A stretch of 37,561 nucleotides of DNA from Bacillus sp. NTK074B (GTDB lineage: Bacteria; Bacillota; Bacilli; Bacillales; Bacillaceae_B). The notes under the pieces are model-generated. The model was not told where the DNA came from. It was given only the letters and a program-made list of their open reading frames with translations, and made no database searches. Made by a program: the position numbers and the translations under genes. How positions within the stretch are numbered: position 1 is the first letter of the stretch; every line of letters starts with the position of its first letter. Below, piece after piece: positions 1 through 7,994 of this stretch. The stretch spans positions 1 through 37,561 of the forward strand of contig NZ_JAFKOH010000020.1 of NCBI RefSeq assembly GCF_017303375.1, read 5' to 3'.

Positions 1-60
1 AGTGGCAGGCATACGCAATCTCCACATTTCTTTTGTGATTGTCATACTTTTCGTCTGTCT

Positions 61-147
61 AGTTGATTGGAGCGGAAAGCGAGCACCTGTAGCGGAAATC
101 AACCGCCACTCGTTACATCCAAAAGCAACAATGTTTACGAAAACAGC
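61..147 (-). repeat. Intergenic repeat, copy A (inverted relative to copy B at the window end)
   Basis: The reverse complement of positions 121-147 matches 37376-37402 at 26 of 27 bases. The similarity continues through a GGCGGTTGAT block and a GGTGCTC-(G/A)-CTTTCCGC block down to about position 70. It belongs to a GC-richer intergenic repeat type common in Bacillaceae. The 66-codon frame that crosses it has no ribosome binding site and is not a gene. Positions 1-60 and 148-196 show nothing else I can identify. Confidence 0.75.
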
Positions 148-196
148 CATTTATAAACAGTTATTTCTTTTTAATGGATATCGCGTCACGTATTAT

Positions 197-571
197 TTAT
201 AGGAGGGCTTTGGAAAGCTCTTTTACATAAAGGCCGTCAACGATACTCAGCTGACTGATCCTTGAAATCAGGGCTTCTCCACGGTAATCTGTTTCCTGTG
301 AGACAGTAAATAGTGGAATGTTCACTCCGCCGCTTAAAGGAGATATAGCGAGTGCGTGATGGCAATGGTCTTGACACGATTTTTCATTGCAGAACCTGAA
401 CACTGTGGCATCAGCAATACCAAGATACTTTGCAACACGACTGATGGTTGTGTGGATAATTTTTTCAGGATTAGCAATAATAAAATCAGCAATCATCTTT
501 TCTTTTTAACTGAATTGTGAGTAATGGGAACGGATTCGTAGAATAGTGTAGTGTTGAGCCTTTTCATCCAT
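197..571 (-). pseudogene. RpiR/MurR-family regulator remnant (nonsense codon plus internal deletion)
   Basis: Read from an ATG at 571, with an AGGTGG ribosome binding site at 582-587, the frame gives an RpiR-type N-terminus. It is interrupted by TAA at codon 22 (508-506), in the run Gln-Phe-Ser-stop-Lys-Glu-Lys. After the stop it continues with the helix-turn-helix segment IADFIIANPEKIIHTTIS and VAKYLGIADATVFRFC. About 20 residues later it jumps to the end of a SIS sugar-phosphate domain (SPLSGGVNIPLFTVSQET, then ALISRISQLSIVDGLYV). RpiR proteins are normally about 280 residues. Only about 125 codons remain, so roughly 150 codons from the DNA-binding/SIS junction are missing. The start and RBS survive, which suggests recent decay. 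RpiR regulators are often divergent from the pentose-phosphate genes they control, as here with gndA. A short product could restart at the ATG at 496 but would lack most of the SIS domain. Confidence 0.85.
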
Positions 572-600
572 GGTTAAAGAAACCACCTATAGGAGATCTG

Positions 601-684
601 TGAAAATAATTTCAAACAAAATGATGAAATAAAAAAATATTATTTCATAAAAATCCACCACGAAAATTTATTTCGTATTATAAT
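601..684 (+). promoter_or_regulatory. gndA control region: three GAAA/TTTC inverted repeats and a -10 box
   Basis: Three inverted repeats lie between the regulator remnant and gndA: TGAAA-ATAA-TTTCA (601-614), TGAAAT-N11-ATTTCA (625-647) and CGAAA-ATTTA-TTTCG (661-675). A TATAAT -10 box follows at 679-684, with no convincing -35. Inverted GAAA/TTTC sites are the general operator type for several RpiR-family regulators. That the lost regulator bound them is inference. Confidence 0.55.
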
Positions 685-730
685 AACAGTGAAGAGTTGT
701 ATTTATTCGTATTGAAAGGAATGATCGTTT

Positions 731-2143
731 ATGACAAAACAACAAATAGGAGTCGTTGGAGTCGGAGTTATGGGTAAGAGCCTTGCTCTGAATTTTGAAA
801 GCAGGGGCTATTCAGTTTCCATATATGATGTGTCAGATGAAAAGGTAAGAGAAGTTCTGGATGACCATAAGGGTAAGAATTTGGTTGGTACTCATGAAGT
901 GAATGAATTCGTACAATCATTGCAAGTACCACGCAAAATATTGATCATGGTTCCAGCCGGTGACATTACCGATAAAGCAATTGATTCGTTGCTTCCTCAT
1001 CTGGATAAAGGTGATATTCTAATCGATGGTGGAAACACGTATTACGAAGATACAATCCGCCGCAACAAGGATTTGGATGAAAAGGGAATTAACTTCATTG
1101 GAGCAGGAGTTTCAGGTGGGGAAGAAGGTGCGCTATATGGTCCAGCGATTATGCCGAGCGGTCAAAAAGAAGCGTATGATTTGGTTGAACCCTTCCTGAC
1201 TGCCATCGCAGCAAAAGTGAAGGGGGATGCCTGCAGTACATACATCGGTCCTGACGGGTCCGGGCATTATGTGAAAATGGTACATAACGGGATAGAGTAT
1301 AGTGATATGCAGCTCATTTGTGAAGCGTATTATCTGATGAAAAATGTACTTGGCTTAAGTGCAAAGGAGCTTCATGAGATCTTCAAAGAGTGGAATGAAG
1401 GAGAACTCGACAGCTATCTGATTGAAATTACCGCAGATATTTTTACAAAGGTGGATGAAGAAACAGGAAAGCCTCTTGTCGACGTCATTTTGGATACTGC
1501 CGGTCAGAAAGGCACCGGTAAATGGACGAGTATCAGTTCCCTTGAATTAGGTGTACCGTTGTCGATCATCACTGAATCCGTTTTTGCACGCTTTATCTCA
1601 GCCATGAAGGAAGAACGTGTAAAGGCAAGTAAGATCCTTAGAGGTCCAAAAAGTAAAGAATTTAAAGGTAACAAACAGGAATTCATCGAAATGATTCGAA
1701 AGGCATTGTACTTAAGTAAAATCTGTTCTTATGCTCAAGGGTTTGCACAGCTTCAATCGGCTTCAGATGAATACAATTGGAATTTGAAACCAGGTGAAAT
1801 TTCTATGATCTTCAGAGGAGGTTGCATCATCCGCGCTGGATTCCTTGAAGAAATCAAGAACGCCTATGACCGTGAACCAGGCTTAACGAATCTGCTCCTT
1901 GATCCATACTTCAAAGAAATTGTAGAAAATTATCAGGATGAAGCCAGGGAGGTTGTGGCGACAGCCATCAAACTGGGTATTCCTGTACCAGGCCTTGCCA
2001 GCGCATTAGCATATTATGATAGCTACCGGTCTGAATCGCTTCCTGCGAATCTGCTTCAAGCGCAAAGGGATTATTTTGGTGCCCATACGTATCAACGCAT
2101 AGACAAAGAAGGAACCTTCCATACGGATTGGTTATCTAAATAA
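731..2143 (+). CDS. gndA: 6-phosphogluconate dehydrogenase, decarboxylating (NADP-type)
   Basis: Cytosolic pentose-phosphate enzyme that oxidises and decarboxylates 6-phosphogluconate to ribulose 5-phosphate, yielding NADPH. The 470-residue product is the usual family length. An N-terminal Rossmann fold starts with [20 protein letters not shown] (7-26). Further landmarks are the [11 protein letters not shown] loop, the GGNTYYEDT segment, the substrate signature [19 protein letters not shown], and the catalytic Lys and Asn in [15 protein letters not shown]. The C-terminus carries the family tail [10 protein letters not shown]. The start has AAAGGA about 10 bases upstream. It stands alone with a hairpin after the stop. 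Its divergent neighbour is the RpiR remnant, so control by a local repressor is probably lost. It follows the short GndA type (about 470 residues); I chose NADP by similarity to that group, not from a measured cofactor preference. Confidence 0.95.
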   Translation: MTKQQIGVVGVGVMGKSLALNFESRGYSVSIYDVSDEKVREVLDDHKGKNLVGTHEVNEFVQSLQVPRKILIMVPAGDITDKAIDSLLPHLDKGDILIDGGNTYYEDTIRRNKDLDEKGINFIGAGVSGGEEGALYGPAIMPSGQKEAYDLVEPFLTAIAAKVKGDACSTYIGPDGSGHYVKMVHNGIEYSDMQLICEAYYLMKNVLGLSAKELHEIFKEWNEGELDSYLIEITADIFTKVDEETGKPLVDVILDTAGQKGTGKWTSISSLELGVPLSIITESVFARFISAMKEERVKASKILRGPKSKEFKGNKQEFIEMIRKALYLSKICSYAQGFAQLQSASDEYNWNLKPGEISMIFRGGCIIRAGFLEEIKNAYDREPGLTNLLLDPYFKEIVENYQDEAREVVATAIKLGIPVPGLASALAYYDSYRSESLPANLLQAQRDYFGAHTYQRIDKEGTFHTDWLSK

Positions 2144-2151
2144 TATAGTGA

Positions 2152-2180
2152 AGAGCCCTGTGGGAAATCCACAGGGCTCT
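2152..2180. terminator. Hairpin between convergent gndA and the 54-aa gene
   Basis: A perfect 12-bp stem (AGAGCCCTGTGG with its complement at 2169-2180) closes a GAAAT loop. No long T-run follows on either strand, so it may act as a weak bidirectional terminator or as a 3'-end stabiliser. Confidence 0.7.
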
Positions 2181-2182
2181 AG

Positions 2183-2347
2183 TCATTCATCTTTCGTATC
2201 GTGTTTTTTCTTTTCGTCCTGCTGGTCTTTTTTAAGTTCGTCGATTGGAATGGGATCGACGTTTTGCTCACTCTCATGCTGGTCGAGGATGCTTTCTTCG
2301 TCCTTGACAGCATTCTCGGGGTTATGATTGGTGGTATTTTTCGACAT
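2183..2347 (-). CDS. Small hydrophilic protein of unknown function (54 aa)
   Basis: Not recognised. The frame opens with ATG at 2347, preceded by a perfect AAGGAGG (2364-2358) 10 bases away, and ends with TGA at 2183. The product is 54 residues, begins MSKNTTNHNPENAV, and is very rich in Asp, Glu, Lys and Gln, with a C-terminal tail of the type KKKHDTKDE. It has no hydrophobic segment, no Cys and no signal peptide, so a disordered cytosolic protein is likely. It lies downstream of the lipoprotein gene on the same strand, but a strong terminator (2423-2450) separates them, so it probably has its own promoter in 2365-2420. The strong RBS and the non-random charged composition are the reasons for calling it real. 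Confidence 0.65.
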   Translation of the reverse strand: MSKNTTNHNPENAVKDEESILDQHESEQNVDPIPIDELKKDQQDEKKKHDTKDE

Positions 2348-2422
2348 GATGAATGTGCCTCCTTAAAATGTTCGGTTCTTATACCTTACCCCCTTTGGAA
2401 GGCGGAAAACCTCTTAAAAGAT

Positions 2423-2450
2423 AAAAAAAAGCCGCCTCATGAAGGCGGCT
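2423..2450 (-). terminator. Intrinsic terminator of the lipoprotein gene
   Basis: On the minus strand an 8-bp stem AGCCGCCT/AGGCGGCT with a 5-base loop is followed directly by eight T residues. It sits just past the stop at 2463. Confidence 0.92.
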
Positions 2451-2462
2451 ATCCAAAGTGGG

Positions 2463-3233
2463 TCAGATTTTCACATCAATTTCAGCATTTTTCTTTAAGT
2501 CTTCGACATGCTGAACGAGTTTTTCCTGTTTCTTCTGTTGTTCCAGTTGAGTTTTGATTTTTGGCTTTACTTCTTCATACTTCGGTGCATCCTTAGATTG
2601 ATCACTGCCTTGTTGACTGGCGTATTGATCATAGAACTTTTTCATTTCATCTTCGGTTACTTCGTCTACCTTGATTTCTTTATCGACATAATTCGTGTAT
2701 TTAATATTTTCAGCAATCTGGGTTTTCAGTTCGTCCATCGTAAAGCCGGCTTTCTTCATCGCTTCTTCGAATTGTTTTTCATCCTTGTATTGCTTTTTCA
2801 CTTCTTCCAGCTGTTTATTGATTTCATCATCTGATGCTTTATAGCCCTTTTCATCGGCCTGTTGCATTAAAAGGGTTTGTCCTACCAGGCTGTCGATGGT
2901 TTGATCTTTGATCTTCTTAACTGCATCCTTACTCGTTGGATCCTGACCCATTTGTTGATACTGCATCTGGGATTGAGTCAACACGTTGTTGAAGTCTTCG
3001 CCTTTAATTTTTTCATCGTTGACAATGGCAACGACCTTATCTTTCTCTACTTTTTGTTCATCCATTTTCTTTTGCATTTCTTCCATTTTTTTCGCTTGCT
3101 CTTCTTGTGCCTTTTTGTCAGAGGCTTCTGTTTTCGGTTTATCGTCAGCTTTTTGGCTCTCCTCATCCGAACCGCAAGCGGCTAGTCCAATTGTTAATAA
3201 TGCTAATAGTAAAGTCGTTAATAGTTTCTTCAT
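2463..3233 (-). CDS. SurA_N/PrsA-like lipoprotein chaperone without a PPIase domain
   Basis: Predicted lipoprotein on the outer face of the membrane, probably helping secreted proteins fold. Residues 1-20 form a lipoprotein signal, MKKLLTTLLLALLTIGLAAC, with C20 as the lipidated cysteine. A Lys/Glu/Gln-rich linker (about 21-65) follows, then a SurA-type N-terminal chaperone domain from about KVVAIVNDEKIKGEDF with the DSLVGQTLLMQQADEKGY core. The remainder is a helical, charged tail ending NAEIDVKI. PrsA foldases of about 290 residues contain a parvulin domain between these parts; I see none here, so prolyl isomerase activity is unlikely. The start has AAAGGAG seven bases upstream. It appears monocistronic. 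Family placement is sound; the exact client role is inference. Confidence 0.85.
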   Translation of the reverse strand: MKKLLTTLLLALLTIGLAACGSDEESQKADDKPKTEASDKKAQEEQAKKMEEMQKKMDEQKVEKDKVVAIVNDEKIKGEDFNNVLTQSQMQYQQMGQDPTSKDAVKKIKDQTIDSLVGQTLLMQQADEKGYKASDDEINKQLEEVKKQYKDEKQFEEAMKKAGFTMDELKTQIAENIKYTNYVDKEIKVDEVTEDEMKKFYDQYASQQGSDQSKDAPKYEEVKPKIKTQLEQQKKQEKLVQHVEDLKKNAEIDVKI

Positions 3234-3460
3234 AATAGACTCCTTTCAGAACTAAGGTGTGATTTCCAAAAAAATCACTTAATGCGCATTTTAAATGAAA
3301 AAGCCTCAAAAAGAAAGTATTTAGGCTAAAAAGTATTGATTGTAATGAGGATGACACACAGGTAAACTAGTGCTCCTCCTTGCATTCACCATTATGTATC
3401 CGGTTACAAAAAAAGAAATCACCTCCAAATTGGATGTATATATGAAAAGATTATTACATT

Positions 3461-3506
3461 AAAAAAAGAGGCTGCTTAAATCGAGAATACTCCATTTAAA
3501 CAACCT
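3461..3506 (-). terminator. Terminator-like hairpin without an obvious upstream gene
   Basis: Arms AGGCTGCTTAAAT (3469-3481) and ATTTAAACAACCT (3494-3506) pair with two G-T wobbles, and on the minus strand seven T residues follow. The 518-base gap 3234-3751 holds no gene I can support. A 61-codon minus-strand frame at 3496-3681 has no RBS. The hairpin may belong to a small RNA or to a gene since lost. Confidence 0.5.
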
Positions 3507-3751
3507 GTAAAAAATATTGGGGACCAAAGAATACTGTCAAACAACCTTCCATTAATAGTATAGAGAGAGGGGGGCATATGCTCAACCAACATATAATGAG
3601 ATGAGGACTGACCGTTGTCCATTTGAAGAGTGTATGCCATCTTCTTCTGCCCTTTTTAATGAAAATAATAATTATAGGCATATTCCATAGGGAAGGGATT
3701 TTCTTCCTTTTGTTGAATTGGTAACAGTATAACGAAAAAAGGAGAGGACAT

Positions 3752-4162
3752 ATGAAGCAATTAATAAGAGTAGGGACAATCTACATCCCGGTAAGTGAAG
3801 TTCAAATGGCGAGTACATGGTATCAGGAAAAGGTAGGCGCAAAACTGAACTATATGGACGAAGATAAAGCTATATTAGATCTTGCCCATCAAAGCATTTT
3901 TTTGGTAAGGTCGATGGAAGGTGAAAGCAGCAACTTTTTAGATAAGTTTCGAAATAAGAGATTTTCCTTAACGTTTGAAGTGGACGGTATAAGTGATTTA
4001 ATCGAGTTGAGGGAGTATTTGCTTGATCAAGGAGTGGAGACGGGGAATATTGAGGACAGGGGCCACAGTGGTCTGAATTTCGTATTCACAGACCCTGATG
4101 GAAATCTATTTGACGTGTGGAGTGAATTAAGTCCACAATTTAAAGAAGCCTTTAATGTTTAA
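3752..4162 (+). CDS. VOC-family (glyoxalase/bleomycin-resistance-like) protein
   Basis: A 136-residue single-module protein with the paired beta-alpha-beta-beta-beta pattern of the vicinal oxygen chelate superfamily. The first strand is RVGTIYIPVSEVQMASTWYQ, and the second half ends in the typical FTDPDGNLFDVWSE. Many VOC enzymes use a His on the first strand and a Glu after DPDGN to bind a metal. Here the first-strand position reads Thr-Ile-Tyr with no His, so metal binding by the usual set is doubtful. Substrate unknown. An AGGAG ribosome binding site is 8 bases before the ATG at 3752. The gene stands alone upstream of the nrd leader, which starts its own transcript, so the two are probably unrelated. 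Confidence 0.8.
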   Translation: MKQLIRVGTIYIPVSEVQMASTWYQEKVGAKLNYMDEDKAILDLAHQSIFLVRSMEGESSNFLDKFRNKRFSLTFEVDGISDLIELREYLLDQGVETGNIEDRGHSGLNFVFTDPDGNLFDVWSELSPQFKEAFNV

Positions 4163-4237
4163 AGGAAGAGAACTCCATTTTGATGTTTGACTCAAAATAG
4201 AAAAAGATAGACACTTATAAAAGTTTAATAGATTTGC

Positions 4238-4321
4238 TTGTATTTCTAATATCAATCGTATATGATGGTAAAGAACACAACATTTTGTGTTCAATTTAAG
4301 TTAAGTAACTATATATTGATT
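4238..4321 (+). promoter_or_regulatory. nrdAB promoter with tandem NrdR-type boxes
   Basis: A sigma-A promoter, TTGTAT (4238-4243), 17 bases, TATGAT (4261-4266), is followed by two NrdR-box-like sites. Box 1 is ACACAACATTTTGTGT (4275-4290), matching 14 of 16 positions of the published consensus aCACwAtATaTwGtGt. Box 2 is TAACTATATATTGATT (4306-4321), matching 12 of 16 including the whole core. Their starts are 31 bp apart, about three helical turns, the spacing known for tandem NrdR boxes. The sites cover the expected transcription start, so bound NrdR would repress. Confidence 0.8.
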
Positions 4322-4330
4322 ATAACCTGT

Positions 4331-4487
4331 AATTAAGGTGTCTGATGAGACTTAAAAGGGAATCCGGTGAGAAACCGGAGCTGTCCCCGCAACTGTATGT
4401 GCTGACGAAATAAGGAACTGCCACTGTCGTGTAGATGGGAAGGCCTTAGAGTAGAGCGAAGCGCAAGCCAGGAGACCTGCCTTATTT
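4331..4487 (+). promoter_or_regulatory. Cobalamin (adenosylcobalamin) riboswitch aptamer
   Basis: It carries the canonical elements in order: GGGAATCCGGTGAGAAACCG (4368-4387 region), CTGTCCCCGCAACTGTA, the CCACTG and GGGAAGGCC segments, and the B12 box AAGCCAGGAGACCTGCC. The outer helix P1 closes AAGG near 4335 with CCTT near 4484. A terminator at 4571-4603 forms the likely expression platform. The B12-bound form should switch off nrdAB. Confidence 0.95.
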
Positions 4488-4570
4488 ATCACGTGTTATC
4501 TTCTTCGGGAATTGGGAGGATAAAGCGAGGATTGTAATAGGCTAAAGTCTATTTATATCTCCGTCTATAT

Positions 4571-4603
4571 AAAGCCCATCCTTCTACCAGGATGGGCTTT
4601 TTT
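4571..4603 (+). terminator. Riboswitch-controlled terminator before nrdA
   Basis: A 12-bp perfect stem, AAAGCCCATCCT (4571-4582) with its complement at 4589-4600, has a 6-base loop and runs into six T residues, 38 bases before the nrdA start. I did not resolve the antiterminator pairing in 4488-4570. Confidence 0.9.
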
Positions 4604-4640
4604 CACTCCTTCCCCACTATTCAAAATGGGAGGAATCATC

Positions 4641-6881
4641 GTGTCAATCACAGTAAATGAGCTGCAAAAAGAGGTAGAAGAGACTCTAAGGAGCCTGCAC
4701 AATCGGTTTCCGGACCTTTATTTCAACGAATACAATGAAAAGATTTTGCTCTATTCAGAGCGACTGATGGATTTGAATAGAGAAAAACTCTATCATTTCA
4801 TGATTCTGACGGCAGTTGAACGGATCACGGCAGATGAACCAAATTGGACCTATGTCGCTGCATCCCTGTATATCAAAAATTTATATCTGAGGCAGTCCTT
4901 ATCAAGGGGGACATCATATGACAGCCCATACGGATCTTTTTATCAATTGGTCAAAGATTTAACCTCAAGACAATTATATTCTCAGGCCATACTTGATTGT
5001 TACAGCAAAGAAGAATTGGAGTATCTGGGTTCAAAATTGGATCCGGCCAGGGATCATCTTTTCACTTACATAGGAATTGTTACACTGGCTGAGAGATATT
5101 TAGCAAAGTCCCATGAAGGTGCCATTCTGGAGTTGCCACAAGAGCGATTTATGATCATTAGTATGACCCTATTCATGAAAGAACCAAAAGAAAAGAGAAT
5201 CTCGTTGATTGAAGACGCCTATTGGGCGCTCTCCAATTTGTACATGACGGTGGCAACCCCTACATTTGCCAATGCAGGAAAGAGCCATGGCCAGTTATCC
5301 AGTTGTTTCATCGATACTGTGGAGGATGACTTAAGGAGTATTTACGACTGTAATACTGATGTTTCCACACTAAGCAAAAATGGAGGGGGTTTAGGGATTT
5401 ATTTAGGGAAGATCCGGAGCAGGGGAAGTGATATCAAAGGATTTAAAGGGGTAAGTTCAGGTGTCATACCTTGGATGAAGCAACTGAATAATACGGCGGT
5501 TTCCGTTGATCAATTAGGACAGCGCCAAGGGGCGATTGCCGTATATTTAGATGTATGGCATAAAGACATCTTTCCTTTCCTGGATACACGATTGAACAAT
5601 GGGGACGAAAGACAGCGGACCCATGACCTTTTCACAGGAGTCTCTATACCAGACTTATTTATGGAACAGGTGGAGGAGAGGAGGGATTGGTATCTGTTCG
5701 ATCCTCATGAAGTGAAAACAGTCATGGGCTATTCACTGGAAGATTTCTATGATGAAACGAAAGGCAATGGATCATTTCGGGAGAGGTACTGGGAATGTGT
5801 GGCTCATCCTCACCTTTCACGGGAAGTGGTTCCGGCCATTGACATCTTTAAACGGATCCTGATAGCCCAGTTAGAAACAGGGACACCTTATATGTTTTAC
5901 CGTGATACCGTTAACCGCCTCAATGCAAATTCCCATAAAGGAATGGTCTATTGCAGTAATTTATGTACGGAAATCGCTCAGAATATGAGTTCAACCGTTA
6001 TAGAAGAAGAAGTTATAAAAGATGGAAAAATCGTTACCTATAAGTCTCCCGGGGATTATGTCGTCTGCAATCTTGCCTCGATCTCCTTAGCCAAAACCGT
6101 TATGGATGATGAGTTAGAGAAAGTCGTATCAATAGGAGTGAGGTTACTGGATAATGTGATCGATTTGAATGATCTTCCAGTCCTGCAGGCTCAAATAACC
6201 AATCAAAGGTACAGGGGAATCGGGTTGGGTACCTTTGGATGGCATCACCTTCTTGCATTACAGGGAGTGAAGTGGGAAAGCAGCCAGGCAGTCGACTATT
6301 GTGATTCTCTTTATGAGGAGATTGCCTATCACACGATAAAAGCCAGTTGCGAACTAGCGCTTGAGAAGGGGGTTTATCCTTACTTTGAAGAGTCTGACTG
6401 GTCCACAGGAGAATATTTTGAGAAACGCGGATATTCCAATATGAGGTGGGCTGAATTGAGGGATAAGGTTTCTGAGAACGGAATTCGTAACGGATACTTG
6501 ATGGCCGTTGCCCCCAATTCCTCAACATCGATCATTGCGGGATCCTCTGCGAGCATTGATCCAATCTTCAGGCTGGAATATTCCGAAGAAAAGAAAGATT
6601 ATAAGATTCCCGTCACCGCTCCTGATTTATCACCGAAAACAACCTGGTATTACAAAACGGCTTATCATGTCGATCAACATTGGAGTGTAAAACAGAATGT
6701 GAAAAGGCAGCGGCATATCGACCAGGGGATTTCGTTTAATCTGTATGTGAGAAATGACATCAAAGCGAAAGATTTATTGAAACTGCATCTGGATGCCTGG
6801 CAGTCCGGCTTGAAGACAACTTATTACGTCAGGTCAACGTCGCTATCCGATTTTGAAGAATGCGAAAGCTGTCATAGCTAG
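4641..6881 (+). CDS. nrdA: Ribonucleoside-diphosphate reductase, class I, alpha subunit
   Basis: Catalytic subunit that reduces ribonucleoside diphosphates to deoxynucleotides with the radical supplied by the beta subunit. I place the start at GTG 4641, which has GGGAGGA five to seven bases upstream; the ATG at 4626 has no RBS and lies before it. This gives 746 residues. Visible active-site residues are C222 (GQLSSCFID) and C476 (VVCNLASISLA) as the redox pair, the thiyl C442 with N440 and E444 in CSNLCTEI, and a C-terminal shuttle pair C741/C744 in ECESCHS. No ATP-cone is apparent at the N-terminus, which starts directly with the alpha-helical RNR_N part, so the usual dATP activity switch of NrdA may be absent. 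nrdB follows after 20 bases. No nrdI or nrdH is present. Expression is controlled by the NrdR-type boxes and the cobalamin riboswitch. Confidence 0.95.
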   Translation: MSITVNELQKEVEETLRSLHNRFPDLYFNEYNEKILLYSERLMDLNREKLYHFMILTAVERITADEPNWTYVAASLYIKNLYLRQSLSRGTSYDSPYGSFYQLVKDLTSRQLYSQAILDCYSKEELEYLGSKLDPARDHLFTYIGIVTLAERYLAKSHEGAILELPQERFMIISMTLFMKEPKEKRISLIEDAYWALSNLYMTVATPTFANAGKSHGQLSSCFIDTVEDDLRSIYDCNTDVSTLSKNGGGLGIYLGKIRSRGSDIKGFKGVSSGVIPWMKQLNNTAVSVDQLGQRQGAIAVYLDVWHKDIFPFLDTRLNNGDERQRTHDLFTGVSIPDLFMEQVEERRDWYLFDPHEVKTVMGYSLEDFYDETKGNGSFRERYWECVAHPHLSREVVPAIDIFKRILIAQLETGTPYMFYRDTVNRLNANSHKGMVYCSNLCTEIAQNMSSTVIEEEVIKDGKIVTYKSPGDYVVCNLASISLAKTVMDDELEKVVSIGVRLLDNVIDLNDLPVLQAQITNQRYRGIGLGTFGWHHLLALQGVKWESSQAVDYCDSLYEEIAYHTIKASCELALEKGVYPYFEESDWSTGEYFEKRGYSNMRWAELRDKVSENGIRNGYLMAVAPNSSTSIIAGSSASIDPIFRLEYSEEKKDYKIPVTAPDLSPKTTWYYKTAYHVDQHWSVKQNVKRQRHIDQGISFNLYVRNDIKAKDLLKLHLDAWQSGLKTTYYVRSTSLSDFEECESCHS

Positions 6882-6901
6882 TCAGGGAGGAAGAGGGAAA
6901 G

Positions 6902-7939
6902 ATGAATGAATTGAAACAGAGGGTCTTGATTGATTCAGAGGCTCCCAATAAATCTACAGGAATCATTAATGGTGAAAGCTCAAATATCTTGAATTGGGAT
7001 GATGTTCGATTTTCCTGGGCCTTTCCGAAATATAAGAGGATGCTGGGGAATTTCTGGACTCCGTTTGAGATCAACATGTCTAAGGATATCAAGCAATTCC
7101 CCACGCTCTCCATACGGGAGCAGGAGTCATTCTTGAAAATAATTGGATTGCTCGCTCTTCTTGACAGCATCCAGACAGACTATGCAGGGAAAGTAGCAGA
7201 TTATCTGACGGATTCAAGCCTCAATGCCCTGATGATTATCCTGGCTCAGCAAGAGGTTGTGCATAATCATTCTTACAGCTATGTTCTTTCGAGCATCGTG
7301 TCAAAGAGCAAGCAGGATGAAGTATTTGATTTCTGGAAGAAAGATCCCATCTTAATAAAGAGGAATGAATTCATTACGAATGGATACCAGGGATTTGTTG
7401 AATCACCAACGGTTGAAAATTTATTAAAATCAATCATTTTTGATGTCATCCTTGAAGGGTTGTTTTTCTATTCTGGGTTTGCCTTTTTTTATAATCTGGC
7501 CAGGAATCAGAAGATGGTGGCAACCAGCACCATGATCAATTACATTAATCGGGATGAGCAGCTTCATGTCGGGTTATTTGAGAAGATCTATAAAGAGGTC
7601 TTGAATGAAAATCCATCTTATCAAACGGAGGAACTTGGTACCTTCGGTAAGGAAGCATTTAAACAGGCAGCCCTACTTGAAATAGAGTGGGGGAAGGAAA
7701 TCATTGGCTCTCATATGGAGGGTCTCTTACTGAGCGATCTGGAGGACTATATCAAATTCATGGCGAATAAGAGAGCAAAACAGTTAGGTTTTGATGAACC
7801 TTTTGAGGGTTACAGGAATAATCCTCTTAAATGGATCATAGCCTATCAGGAAGTGGACAGAGGGAAGACCGATTTCTTTGAACAAAAATCAAGACAATAC
7901 ACCAAGACATCTGATGCAAATGGATTCGATGAACTGTGA
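6902..7939 (+). CDS. nrdB: Ribonucleoside-diphosphate reductase, class I, beta (radical) subunit
   Basis: The 345-residue ferritin-like subunit that houses the dinuclear metal site and the radical for the alpha subunit. Metal ligands by comparison with E. coli R2 are D88 (LLDSIQTD), E118 and H121 (QQEVVHNHSYSY), E185 (ILEGLFFYSG), E219 and H222 (NRDEQLHVG). The radical tyrosine corresponds to Y125, four residues after H121, so this is a Tyr-radical type and not the Phe-containing Mn/Fe type. The RBS GGGAGGA lies in the 20-base gap after nrdA, supporting one operon. Whether the metal is iron or manganese cannot be decided here; absence of nrdI in the window argues mildly for iron. A bidirectional hairpin follows the stop. 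Confidence 0.95.
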   Translation: MNELKQRVLIDSEAPNKSTGIINGESSNILNWDDVRFSWAFPKYKRMLGNFWTPFEINMSKDIKQFPTLSIREQESFLKIIGLLALLDSIQTDYAGKVADYLTDSSLNALMIILAQQEVVHNHSYSYVLSSIVSKSKQDEVFDFWKKDPILIKRNEFITNGYQGFVESPTVENLLKSIIFDVILEGLFFYSGFAFFYNLARNQKMVATSTMINYINRDEQLHVGLFEKIYKEVLNENPSYQTEELGTFGKEAFKQAALLEIEWGKEIIGSHMEGLLLSDLEDYIKFMANKRAKQLGFDEPFEGYRNNPLKWIIAYQEVDRGKTDFFEQKSRQYTKTSDANGFDEL

Positions 7940-7966
7940 GCAGGAAGTCAAACCGCTCAAAACAAA

Positions 7967-7991
7967 AAAGCGAGTCAACGTGACTCGCTTT
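7967..7991. terminator. Bidirectional terminator, nrdB / aldehyde dehydrogenase
   Basis: An 11-bp perfect stem, AAAGCGAGTCA (7967-7977) with TGACTCGCTTT (7981-7991) and loop ACG, sits between convergent stops. A-rich bases on the left and T-rich on the right (TTTTCGCTATTTTTTTT) suit termination from both sides. Confidence 0.88.
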
Positions 7992-7994
7992 TCG

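Noticed and set aside
2..202. 66-codon plus-strand frame at the window start
   Set aside because: No ribosome binding site, runs through the intergenic repeat, and the product looks like translated repeat.
2508..3185. Several Phe/Leu-rich plus-strand frames opposite the lipoprotein gene
   Set aside because: Antisense shadows of a Lys/Glu-rich coding sequence; no RBS, and the minus-strand gene has signal peptide, RBS and terminator.
3163..3357. 64-codon minus-strand frame with AAGGAGGAG upstream
   Set aside because: The RBS-like sequence is about 17 bases from the GTG, too far, and the frame overlaps the start of the lipoprotein gene.
3496..3681. 61-codon minus-strand frame
   Set aside because: No RBS before its ATG, ends inside a hairpin, and the composition is not protein-like.
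4626..4640. ATG 4626 as the nrdA start
   Set aside because: It precedes the GGGAGGA ribosome binding site; GTG 4641 is spaced correctly.
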